From NCBI GenBank assembly GCA_030430205.1, contig JAUIGE010000013.1, positions 62,001 to 126,000 of the forward strand: 64,000 nt of DNA. The letters are read 5' to 3'. The notes beneath the pieces were generated by a model. It was not told where the DNA came from and searched no databases. It saw only the letters and a list, made by a program, of their open reading frames with translations. Made by a program: the position numbers and the translations under genes. Shown here piece by piece: positions 19,020 to 27,093 of the stretch (its first letter is position 1; the number at the start of each line of letters is the position of its first letter). This stretch comes from Bacteroidia bacterium (lineage in GTDB: Bacteria; Bacteroidota; Bacteroidia; J057).

Positions 19020-19568
19020 ATGACAAATACGATCACAAATCCCATCGTCAACGATACCGCCACCTTCCTGCAAACAGCAGAAGAAACCCAAAATAGACTC
19101 ACAGAAATCGAAATCCTTTTGGGCCCTGACGGAGGTAATACACTGCACATCCATAAGACATTTGAGGAAACATTTACGGCAGTGGAGGGCGTTTTGGGCC
19201 TTCGGGCGGGCTATCCGAATACAAAAACGATTTTGCTGCAGCCGGGAGAATCCTTCACCGTGCCTATCGGTATGGCCCACCACTACTTCAATCCCGGCAA
19301 AAGCGACATTCGCTTCAACATCAAACTGGAGCCTGGCCATAGCGGATTCGAAAAATCCCTCCGTATCGTCTACGGCCTTGCCCGCGATGGCAAAACCAAC
19401 AAAAACAGCCGCCCCCATTCGCTGTATCACCTGGCCGTTTTGGCAGAAATCGGGGAATTGAGTTTGCCAGGCCCCCTGGGGCTATTGGATCCGGTGATCT
19501 CCCTGCTCGCCAGGCGAGCGGAGAAGAAGGAAATTCGGCAGGAACTGCTGGAGAGCTATTGTGAGTGA
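19020..19568 (+). CDS. Cupin-domain protein
   Basis: This 182-residue protein has cupin motif 1 at residues about 37-60 (GGNTLHIHKTFEETFTAVEG, metal ligands HxH..E) and motif 2 (GESFTVPIGMAHHYFNPG, with H). The C-terminus is helical. It starts 2 bases after the hydrolase stop, so it is co-translated with it; the unit may handle one small molecule, such as an epoxide- or halo-compound. The substrate is unknown. Confidence 0.8.
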   Translation: MTNTITNPIVNDTATFLQTAEETQNRLTEIEILLGPDGGNTLHIHKTFEETFTAVEGVLGLRAGYPNTKTILLQPGESFTVPIGMAHHYFNPGKSDIRFNIKLEPGHSGFEKSLRIVYGLARDGKTNKNSRPHSLYHLAVLAEIGELSLPGPLGLLDPVISLLARRAEKKEIRQELLESYCE

Positions 19569-19582
19569 TTTAGTAAAAAGTT

Positions 19583-19620
19583 AAGGAGGGCTTATTATAG
19601 GTGCCTCCTTTTTATTTTAT
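19583..19620 (+). terminator. Rho-independent terminator after the cupin gene
   Basis: A 7-base stem, AAGGAGG (19583-19589) with CCTCCTT (19604-19610), is followed by a T-rich run, TTTATTTTAT. It lies 15 bases after the cupin stop. Confidence 0.6.
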
Positions 19621-19624
19621 AGAC

Positions 19625-19716
19625 CATTTATGGATACATTATAGATATTTTATAAATATGGATGTATCAAAGTTGTATTTTATGAATCATTTATGGATAG
19701 ATTATGAATATTTTAT
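19625..19716. repeat. Two 29-base direct repeats upstream of the Fic gene
   Basis: The copies at 19625-19653 and 19688-19716 begin CATTTATGGATA, end ATATTTTAT and differ at 3 of 29 positions; they are 63 bases apart. A partial copy (TATGGATGTATC) lies between. Position and AT-richness suggest an autoregulatory operator or promoter for the Fic gene. Confidence 0.65.
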
Positions 19717-19743
19717 TATTTTTAGGTGTTAAAAACTCATTTT

Positions 19744-20811
19744 ATGAATTCAAAAATAAACTTTGACTTTAAAACCACTCATTTGATCCTTCAGGTCATC
19801 GGTCGAATTGATAATTTTAAGGGCAAATGGCACTTGATTGAAAGAGAAGAAAATATCTACTTAAAGGAATTGAAGAAGCTTGCGACGCTGCAAAGTATCG
19901 GTTCCTCCACACGTATTGAAGGTTCTACGATGACAGATGAAGAAATTCAGAATCTCCTGAAAGATTTAAAAATCAATAAATTGGAAACCCGTGATGAACA
20001 AGAAGTTGTGGGGTATTTTGAAGCGTTAGAGGTGATTTTTGATAATTATTCTGACATGGATCTTACGGAGCGAAATATTTTTACCCTTCATGGTCTTCTT
20101 TTAAAAGAAAGTGTAAAGGACCAGAGTCACCGAGGCCAATACAAACAACATAGCAACAAAGTCGTCGCCACATATCCTGATGGGACAACGAAGGTGGTAT
20201 TTAATACCACAGCCCCCTTTCTGACAAGAAAGGAAATGGAAGATTTGTTGCATTGGTGTACACTTCATTTTGAAGAAAATACGATTCATCCTCTCATCCT
20301 GATTGGCACTTTTGTATATGAGTTTTTGTCCATTCATCCCTTTCAGGATGGAAATGGGAGGCTTTCCCGACTTTTGACAACGCTCTTATTGCTAAGATCA
20401 AAATATGATTTCATCCAATATATTTCCTTTGAGCATCTAATAGAAGAGCGGAAAAAGGAATATTATAAAGCATTGATGGCTGGTCAAAAACATCGCTATA
20501 CTGAGAAGGAAGTAATTTCGGAATGGATGCTTTTCTTTTTGGGAAGTCTTGAAATCTTAATATCCAAGCTAGATGCAAAGTATGACTACTTTAGGCAAAA
20601 GGGTCCTTACCTGGAACTCAAGCATGAACAGATTCTTTCTTTTATCAAAGAAAAGGGACCTACAAAAATCAGTGATGTAGCCGAATTTATGAGTGAAATA
20701 CCCATTAATACACTTAAGAAAGACTTAAAATATTTAGTAACGGAAGGTGTCCTGATTAAAATAGGTGAAAGAAAGACCACCCGATACATCCTAAAGAATG
20801 AAAACAAATAG
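19744..20811 (+). CDS. Fic-family AMP-transferase with inhibitory motif
   Basis: This 355-residue protein has the full Fic active site HPFQDGNGRLSR (catalytic His198). An N-terminal inhibitory helix motif SxxxEG is present (S55, E59 in SSTRIEGS), which makes it an intramolecularly inhibited class II Fic. A C-terminal winged-helix-like region (ILSFIKEKGPTKISDVAEFM) could bind DNA. I use the ATG at 19744; a GTG 18 bases upstream is possible. Fic enzymes usually transfer AMP from ATP to a hydroxyl side chain of a target protein. The gene is AT-rich (18 of 60 bases G/C in one sampled line) compared with flanks, suggesting acquisition. Confidence 0.93.
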   Translation: MNSKINFDFKTTHLILQVIGRIDNFKGKWHLIEREENIYLKELKKLATLQSIGSSTRIEGSTMTDEEIQNLLKDLKINKLETRDEQEVVGYFEALEVIFDNYSDMDLTERNIFTLHGLLLKESVKDQSHRGQYKQHSNKVVATYPDGTTKVVFNTTAPFLTRKEMEDLLHWCTLHFEENTIHPLILIGTFVYEFLSIHPFQDGNGRLSRLLTTLLLLRSKYDFIQYISFEHLIEERKKEYYKALMAGQKHRYTEKEVISEWMLFFLGSLEILISKLDAKYDYFRQKGPYLELKHEQILSFIKEKGPTKISDVAEFMSEIPINTLKKDLKYLVTEGVLIKIGERKTTRYILKNENK

Positions 20812-20823
20812 AGTTTAACACCA

Positions 20824-21852
20824 GTGAAAAATCCCATCCCTGTCCTCAAACGCAGCAGCATTTCCCTCCTCATCTTCCTCCTCGCAGGCGAAATCGCCAT
20901 TCGCATCTTCTACGCGCTTTCAGCGAATGACATCCACCAGGCCACGGCCGCAAAAGACGATTTGCTGGGCTGGAAGCCCAGGGAGTATTTTGAAAGCACT
21001 TTTGAAACAAAAGATCAGCTCAAGCAAAAGTATGCTGTTCATTATCAGACCGTTAAGCACGGATTTCGTAGCTATGGCGATCCCCGATCGGAACGCAAAA
21101 AGCTCTTCTTTTTAGGAGATTCCTTTACGCAGGCGGCAGAAGTTTCAGATACTTCTGCATTTTACCATCTTTTGGGCAAAAGGCTGGATATCGAAGTCTT
21201 TGCCTACGGCATGTCCGGCTTTGGCACGCTGCAGGAACTGCTTTTCCTCCAACAACATATTGACAGCATACAGCCAGACTTGCTTGTTCTGCAGATGTGT
21301 ACCAATGACTTCATTGACAATCACCACGGGCTGGCGCTGGACTGCATGTATGAGATGCGTGAAAAACGCCCTTATCTGCAAGCAGATGACAAAATCGTCC
21401 AGCTCATCCCGCTGAGCGGTTTCCGTCGGTTTTTACAGTATGTAAAATTCCCCGAATTTGTCTACCTGCGCCTGCGGCGCATCCTGCTCAGGCTGAACCT
21501 GATCGAAGTAGGCGAAAGCAAAATCGCTTCCCAGAGACTGGAGTATCCGCTTTTTGCGGAGGCAGTAGCAAGAACAGCCCTTTTGCTACAAAAGATCCAA
21601 GACCGCCTACCCGCGCAAACGCGCATGCTCATCTTTTGCGCGGATGCCTACGAGCCGCAGCTCGAAACGATCCGGCAGTTGGCTGCCGATCAGGAGGTTG
21701 CTTATGTGGATGCGCATATACATGCGCTCAGAGAAGCGGTGGAGGCCGGGCAGGCGCCTTTTCATCGGGATGGGGTGCATTGGAGCCCGGAAGGGCATCG
21801 GGTGGTGGCGGCGGGATTGGCGGAAAAGCTTGAGAAAATGCAAAGGAAATGA
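20824..21852 (+). CDS. Membrane-anchored SGNH/GDSL hydrolase
   Basis: This 342-residue protein starts with GTG 12 bases after the Fic stop; no suitable ATG precedes the membrane segment (residues 12-32). SGNH block I is FFLGDSFTQ (Ser100), block III-like residues are QMCTNDF (Asn), and block V is DGVHWSPEGH (Asp and His). Such enzymes deacetylate or deacylate surface polysaccharides or lipids. The sequence is GC-rich, unlike the Fic gene just upstream, so the short spacing need not mean one operon. Confidence 0.85.
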   Translation: MKNPIPVLKRSSISLLIFLLAGEIAIRIFYALSANDIHQATAAKDDLLGWKPREYFESTFETKDQLKQKYAVHYQTVKHGFRSYGDPRSERKKLFFLGDSFTQAAEVSDTSAFYHLLGKRLDIEVFAYGMSGFGTLQELLFLQQHIDSIQPDLLVLQMCTNDFIDNHHGLALDCMYEMREKRPYLQADDKIVQLIPLSGFRRFLQYVKFPEFVYLRLRRILLRLNLIEVGESKIASQRLEYPLFAEAVARTALLLQKIQDRLPAQTRMLIFCADAYEPQLETIRQLAADQEVAYVDAHIHALREAVEAGQAPFHRDGVHWSPEGHRVVAAGLAEKLEKMQRK

Positions 21853-21884
21853 TCAAAGATAAGTGCCGCCCATTTGAAGATGAA

Positions 21885-21996
21885 GAGTTGACACTGATTT
21901 GCACAAATTAAACTGATATACAATGGAAAGAAAATGGTAAAATCCCAAGGAATCCTCTTTAACAGTGAAAATCAGTCAAATCAGTAAGAATCTGTG
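21885..21996. repeat. Degenerate word repeat upstream of glsA
   Basis: Short words of the ACTGATTTG / AATTAAACTGAT / AATCAGTCAAATCAGT type recur across this gap. They resemble the 8-base ladders elsewhere in the window but are more worn. No promoter motif is evident. Confidence 0.4.
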
Positions 21997-22042
21997 TCTA
22001 TCCTCTTTTTTTAACGGAGCTACTTATTTTCTACCTTCCCCC

Positions 22043-22957
22043 ATGGACTACCAACACATCCTTAAGGAAATCGAGCAAGAGCTCGCCAGCCAATCCTTCA
22101 GCGGCGAAATCGCCACCTACATCCCCGAGCTCGCCAAAGTTGATCCCAACAAATTTGGGGTGCATCTCTGCTCTTTGGAGGGAAATGACTATTTCCTGGG
22201 AGATAATGAGGAAAAGTTTTCCATTCAATCTATTTCCAAAGTGCTGGGACTGGCGCTGGCCTACCAACTGGAGGGGGAAAAAATCTTCGAAAGGGTCGAT
22301 GTGGAGCCATCTGGCAATCCTTTCAACTCTTTGCTACAATTGGAATATGAAAATGGTATCCCCCGAAATCCGCTGATCAATTCGGGTGCTCTGGTTGTTT
22401 GTGACATCCTGATTAGCTTATTGGAGGATCCCAGAGCGGATTTTCTGGCTTTTATTCGCAAAATTTCAGGCTTTTCCACCATTTCCTTTGATGAAAAAGT
22501 AGCCGAATCCGAAAGGCAATCCGGTTTCCGAAATGCTGCCCTGGCCAATCTGATGAAATCATTTGGCAATATTCACAATGATATAGACGAAGTCCTGGAC
22601 TTCTATTTCCATACCTGTTCGCTCAGCATGTCCTGTAAGGAATTGGCGAATACCTTCCTGCTCTTTGCCAACCATGGCAAACTGCTGCACACAGGCGAGC
22701 GCCTGCTGACGTCCAGCAAGACCAAGCGCATCAATGCGATCATGCAGACCTGCGGCTTCTACGATGAAGCGGGCGAATTCAGCTTCCGGGTAGGCCTGCC
22801 CGGCAAGAGCGGTGTCGGCGGCGGCATCGCCGCCGTGCATCCCGGAGAATACAGCATCGCTGTATGGAGCCCGCGCCTCAATCCCAAAGGCAATTCTGCC
22901 AAAGGCATGGCAGTTCTTGAACTGCTTACGACTAAGACTGGGCGGTCGATTTTTTAG
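22043..22957 (+). CDS. glsA: Glutaminase A
   Basis: This 304-residue protein has the usual length for the serine-dependent beta-lactamase-fold glutaminases that convert glutamine to glutamate and ammonia. Seen: the SxxK active site S63-I-S-K66 in FSIQSISKV, PSGNPFNS, NPLINSGALV and the C-terminal GKSGVGGGI. I use the ATG at 22043 (MDYQHIL); an upstream GTG would add a non-conserved extension. The TAG stop (22955-22957) runs directly into a 38-base tandem repeat. Confidence 0.95.
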   Translation: MDYQHILKEIEQELASQSFSGEIATYIPELAKVDPNKFGVHLCSLEGNDYFLGDNEEKFSIQSISKVLGLALAYQLEGEKIFERVDVEPSGNPFNSLLQLEYENGIPRNPLINSGALVVCDILISLLEDPRADFLAFIRKISGFSTISFDEKVAESERQSGFRNAALANLMKSFGNIHNDIDEVLDFYFHTCSLSMSCKELANTFLLFANHGKLLHTGERLLTSSKTKRINAIMQTCGFYDEAGEFSFRVGLPGKSGVGGGIAAVHPGEYSIAVWSPRLNPKGNSAKGMAVLELLTTKTGRSIF

Positions 22958-23108
22958 GGAGAAATACGAATGACGAACAAGGATTGACGAGCACGGGAGA
23001 AATACGAATGACGAACAAGGATTGACGAGCACGGGAGAAATACGAATGACGAACAAGGATTGACGAGCACGGGAGAAATACGAATGACGAACAAGGATTG
23101 ACGAGCAC
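22957..23108. repeat. Four exact 38-base tandem repeats
   Basis: The unit starts GGGAGAAATACGAATGACGA and ends GACGAGCAC. Copies begin at 22957, 22995, 23033 and 23071 and are identical as read. The unit is not a multiple of three. There are no unique spacers, so it is not a CRISPR array. Confidence 0.95.
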
Positions 23109-23133
23109 GGAAGGGAAATCCTAATAATCCTCA

Positions 23134-23173
23134 CTTCGTCATTCGTATTTCCTTGTTCGTCACTCGTCATTCA
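23134..23173. repeat. Inverted partner of the 38-base repeat
   Basis: This stretch carries the complement of the repeat words (ACGAATGACGAA and GACGAACAAGG, read on the minus strand). RNA from the region could therefore fold back on the tandem array. The TGA stop of the minus-strand cargo gene (23160-23162) lies inside it. Confidence 0.75.
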
Positions 23174-26100
23174 ACTCCACCTTCCAATTCGCCTCGCCTT
23201 CCCGGCTTTTCAAGCGAAGCACATACAAGCCATTGGCCACATTTTCCGCCAAACCCATCTCCAGTTTTTGCCCTCCTGTAATGAGTCCCAGGCGATTCTC
23301 ATAGACCTTCCTCCCCTGCAAGTCAAGTATTTCCACCTTCACATCATGCAAAGTCAACTCTCCAAATTGCAGGTAAAATTGCCCCTGATTTGGATTGGGA
23401 AAAAGCTGAATCTGGCTTGTTAACACATCTGCGATGCTGACGCTTCCCATCATGATGGTCTGCACGGCAGTATCGCTGCCGCAATCATTGTAGGCGATGA
23501 GCGAAACCTGGTAGCTTCCGTTGGCTGCATAAACATGGCTGCTGCTGTCAGCCAATACCACCGGCGAACCATCGCCGAAGCTCCAGGCGTAGAGATTTCC
23601 GTTGACGGAAAGATTGCTGAAGGTGATCTGCCCACCGGAGGTGGTATAGCTGAAGGCTGCCGCCGGCAGGCTGTCGAGGGCCTGTATCTGAATAGCCGGG
23701 CTATTCAATTTGCAGCCGTTGGCGTCTGTGATCTGCTGGCTGTAGCTGCCGGGCGGCAGCATTTGAAGGGAGGGCGTGCTGTCGCCATTGCTCCAGCTGT
23801 AGGTGAAAGGCGGCCTGCCGCCGCTGGTACTGGCAAATATATACCCCAGGCTATCGCCTGGACAAGGCATATCACCCTTGCCGAGCAAGGTCCAGGCAAG
23901 CGCCTCCGGCTGCTCAAATAGCAGCGTATCGCTGTCCTGACAGCCAAACATATCGGTAACGGTGACACTATAGGTGCCGCTTTGCATAGCCGTCAGGCTG
24001 CGGCTGTTGCTGCCGTCATTCCACAGATAGCCACTGAACATGCCCGCATCCAGTACCAGATCGCTGCCATCGCAGATCAAGGTGTCTTTTCCCAAATCAA
24101 CGAGAGGATCAGCTCGTAACAAAAAGCTATCCCGGACCGTGATAGGGCAGGGGGTAGGCGTATAGCGAAAAGCTTCATTTTGCATGCTAAAAACCTGATT
24201 GTTGGTACCTATGCGGCTGATAAAGCCATTGTCTCCAGCTTGGTTTTCGATGCCTTGCGTCATCAGTATATTGCCCGGACCTGCCTGGATCAGGTCGATC
24301 TGCATATCAATGATATGGGTCCCTTCATGCAGGATAAGCTGGCCATTTACATAGCCAATGCCGCCAAAATGCACAACGCTGTCATAATGGACAACAAACC
24401 GGCGGTTGGGCGCTATGCCTTGTGTTTCTGTAAACACCCCTCTGCCAGTCGCTCTGTCCGAGGGATTGAGGTCTGCCATCGCAAGCGCGATGAAATTATT
24501 GGGGCTGCCAGGAAGAGGAATGGAGGTAGCGTCATTGGTAAATTCTTCATTTCCAAAAATCAGGTAGCCATTTCCTACCACCTGACAGGAGCTATAGACT
24601 TTGTCAAAAAATACAAAGTTGAATCCCAGATCCACTTCTATGGCGTCATCATCTGACAAGGGAAGACTATCGGGATTTTGTAGGGGAAGCAGCCCGAAAG
24701 GGATGGGGCGTACATCGTAAAAAGTTGCGGGATAGTAGGTGTAGGAATAGCTGTAAAAGCGTCCGGGCGTCAGGCTGCTCAGGTCCACAGCGCCTGTAAG
24801 GCTGTTGGGATTGGCATTTCCCATGAAAAGCCCGCCTGATGGCTCCGTGCGTGGAAGGACCATGCTGTCTCCTTCACAGTATTCCGCCTGATAGCCTGCA
24901 TCTACAGGCAAGCTGGCAGGATAATTTCCAATCAGGAGGATCAAACTGTCATTTGTCTGCAAGGCATCTCCCGCCAGATCAGCCCATATATTAATTTGTT
25001 TTAAACCCAAAACAGAAAAATCCAGGCTTACTGGCAAGCCCAGTGTATCATAGCCACAGCGGTTAAAATTCATGTTGAAGGTATCTCTCACGATGGCTCC
25101 GCCATCTACCTGGTAGCTGACAGCTACCCCATTCGCTGCATTCGCAGCAAAATTGCTGAAAGCCAGCACCAGCGGCTCTGCCGCGCCATAGAAGCAGCCC
25201 ATCTGCCTGGGCAAAAGCACCTCCACCAGGCCTATATCCTCCTGGGGCGCATCATAGATGCGGAAGTCGTCTATAGCGATGTCGCTTTTGATACCCGAAC
25301 CCACTTCCTGCGCGCGAAAGCGCACACGCGTTTGGGGATCGCTGATCGCCAGGCAGGATTGTATTTTTACCCAATCTTCCCCCCGTGCGCCCAAAGGCCC
25401 CAAAATCTGGGTCCAACTCCCGCCGCTTTCCACATCTACATACAGCAAGGTCGTGCTGTCGGGCTGATCGCTGTAGAACCAAAATTCCAGTATGGGATTG
25501 CTCAATCCGCTGAGGTCCACACAGCTGGAAATCAGGTTTGTGCTATCCACATGAGGGCCATTGTCGTCCACCCAGGCGAAAAGGCCGCCTCCTGTATGGT
25601 CCCTTTTGGGACCCGAAATGGCCGCCTTATCAAAAAGCCAGTCTTTACCTTTGTCATTGGGATCGTTAATCCAGCCGATGGGCAGGCCATTTTCAAAATC
25701 CGCCTCAGGCGGATAATGGTAAACCACCGCCCTGGCGGTATCATTGAGCCTGTTGGCATCATTGGGCACGGTGGTGACCACCTGTATCACATGCCTTCCT
25801 GTAGCAGATAAATCTGCACGCAGGCTGCTAAAAGAATAGCTGGCCGATGTCAGCGCGCCAAGCACAATATTCACCGTTTCGGTCCCCACTACGACCCCAT
25901 CAACGATCAGTTTTAAAGGAATGGCAACAAAGGAGTTTGCGCCAAAATTCCGAAAACTGACATTAACTATTTCTGCATTTCCCAGCCCGCAATCGCTGAC
26001 CGGAGCGTGTATAGCTGTCACCCCCATATCAATGGGAGGCGGGGTGAAGATGATGCGGATATTGGGGCGATTGTTGCCATAATTGAGGGTGCTGAGGTTG

Positions 26101-26681
26101 GCGATATCTGTAGCCGATGTGCCTGCTGCGCCTATGGCTTTGCCATTTTTGCTTTCAAAGCGCCAGTTGATGGCGCCGTTGGAAGCATTGCCGACTACAG
26201 CGGAAATATCCCAATGCGTGGAAAGCTGCAGTTCATTGCCGCTATAGGCAAAGGGAGTGGAAAGTGCAAAATATTGCCAACCTGTATGGGTTGTCAGCAG
26301 CTGGCTGCTGTTGTTATATACCTGCGTAGCTCCTGAGCTGATAGCGGCCCAGCTGGCGGTGCCGAGCCCGGAGCTCATGACATTTTGCATATACACCTGA
26401 AAAAGGGCATTGCCGGTGGTGAAAGTCGTGGAGGTTTTATCCCAGGCGATGCCCCGGATCACAGCGCCCGGGGCGATGCCCGCGGCCCGCAGCTCTGCTG
26501 CGGTGAAGAGGTAGCTATAGCGCGAGTAGTCGAAAGCACTCGAAGCGCCAGACCGATAGATCGGGCCGTAAGCGTAATTGGAGCTGCTTCCAAATCCGAT
26601 TTGGGCGGTGTCCCGCACTTGTGCGGAGAGGGAAGAGGCGAGCAGCGCGAGCGAAAGGAGTAAAAGGAAATGTTTTTTCAT
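23160..26681 (-). CDS. Large secreted protein with T9SS type A sorting domain
   Basis: This 1173-residue protein starts at the ATG at 26681, which gives a signal peptide (MKKHFLLLLSLALLASSLSA). After an N-terminal beta-rich region come a CARDB-like segment (VNVSFRNFGANSFVAIPLKL), a jelly-roll region with WINDPNDKGKDWLFD, a second CARDB-like stretch, SprB/HYR-like units, a PKD domain (LYAWSFGDGSPVVLADSSSH) and a type A C-terminal sorting domain (QLFPNPNQGQFYLQF ... GLYVLRLKSREG). It is exported by Sec and the type IX system and is probably anchored or released at the cell surface. No enzyme motif was seen. The last codons and stop are formed by a repeat word. Confidence 0.88.
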   Translation of the reverse strand: MKKHFLLLLSLALLASSLSAQVRDTAQIGFGSSSNYAYGPIYRSGASSAFDYSRYSYLFTAAELRAAGIAPGAVIRGIAWDKTSTTFTTGNALFQVYMQNVMSSGLGTASWAAISSGATQVYNNSSQLLTTHTGWQYFALSTPFAYSGNELQLSTHWDISAVVGNASNGAINWRFESKNGKAIGAAGTSATDIANLSTLNYGNNRPNIRIIFTPPPIDMGVTAIHAPVSDCGLGNAEIVNVSFRNFGANSFVAIPLKLIVDGVVVGTETVNIVLGALTSASYSFSSLRADLSATGRHVIQVVTTVPNDANRLNDTARAVVYHYPPEADFENGLPIGWINDPNDKGKDWLFDKAAISGPKRDHTGGGLFAWVDDNGPHVDSTNLISSCVDLSGLSNPILEFWFYSDQPDSTTLLYVDVESGGSWTQILGPLGARGEDWVKIQSCLAISDPQTRVRFRAQEVGSGIKSDIAIDDFRIYDAPQEDIGLVEVLLPRQMGCFYGAAEPLVLAFSNFAANAANGVAVSYQVDGGAIVRDTFNMNFNRCGYDTLGLPVSLDFSVLGLKQINIWADLAGDALQTNDSLILLIGNYPASLPVDAGYQAEYCEGDSMVLPRTEPSGGLFMGNANPNSLTGAVDLSSLTPGRFYSYSYTYYPATFYDVRPIPFGLLPLQNPDSLPLSDDDAIEVDLGFNFVFFDKVYSSCQVVGNGYLIFGNEEFTNDATSIPLPGSPNNFIALAMADLNPSDRATGRGVFTETQGIAPNRRFVVHYDSVVHFGGIGYVNGQLILHEGTHIIDMQIDLIQAGPGNILMTQGIENQAGDNGFISRIGTNNQVFSMQNEAFRYTPTPCPITVRDSFLLRADPLVDLGKDTLICDGSDLVLDAGMFSGYLWNDGSNSRSLTAMQSGTYSVTVTDMFGCQDSDTLLFEQPEALAWTLLGKGDMPCPGDSLGYIFASTSGGRPPFTYSWSNGDSTPSLQMLPPGSYSQQITDANGCKLNSPAIQIQALDSLPAAAFSYTTSGGQITFSNLSVNGNLYAWSFGDGSPVVLADSSSHVYAANGSYQVSLIAYNDCGSDTAVQTIMMGSVSIADVLTSQIQLFPNPNQGQFYLQFGELTLHDVKVEILDLQGRKVYENRLGLITGGQKLEMGLAENVANGLYVLRLKSREGEANWKVELNDE

Positions 26682-26808
26682 GGGGGAACAGATTTGTGAT
26701 ATGGAAAGTAAGGATTTTTTGGGAAATGCTCTATGGGGATGGCCCTTTGGGCACTTGTTTTTGAAGGGAATATTTTTGTTATTGTAATAACAAATTTGAC
26801 AGCCCAAT

Positions 26809-27048
26809 ATGTATTTGCTACCAGCCCATACACCCAGGTTTTCAAATGTTAGCCCGAATGTAGACAATGCCAAGTGGACCTATGAGCTTTGGTCTTCAAC
26901 AGGGCAATTGGTTTTACAATTGCCGCTGGATATTGGTGCGGGTACGGCAAGCGTAACTACCTCAGATTTGACAGAGGGCTTATACATTGGCATCTGGAGA
27001 CGAAATGGGATGGTCATCAAATCTCATAGGCAATTGATTATGAAATAA
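26809..27048 (+). pseudogene. Orphan T9SS type A sorting-domain tail, broken cargo gene
   Basis: This 79-codon frame encodes only the end of a type A sorting domain: TYELWSSTGQLVLQLPL, TSDLTEGLYIGIWRRNG and the closing RQLIMK. VSPN stands where the PNP turn normally is. There is no signal peptide and no upstream body. It is followed by a clear terminator hairpin, as if it were the surviving 3' end of a longer gene. A short functional peptide cannot be excluded. Confidence 0.6.
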
Positions 27049-27056
27049 CAAAAATC

Positions 27057-27083
27057 AGGTTGGGGAGTCAAACTTCCCAACCT
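27057..27083 (+). terminator. Hairpin terminator after the broken cargo gene
   Basis: A 12-base stem with one G-T wobble pairs AGGTTGGGGAGT (27057-27068) with ACTTCCCAACCT (27072-27083) across a 3-base loop. A short T-run follows. It starts 9 bases after the fragment's stop. Confidence 0.65.
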
Positions 27084-27093
27084 TTCCAGATTT

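Noticed and set aside
22957-23108. CRISPR array
   Set aside because: Units are directly joined with no unique spacers and no cas gene is near.
22559-23170. Minus-strand frame of 203 codons across the 38-base repeats
   Set aside because: Its repetitive part is made only by the tandem repeat and the rest is antisense to glsA.
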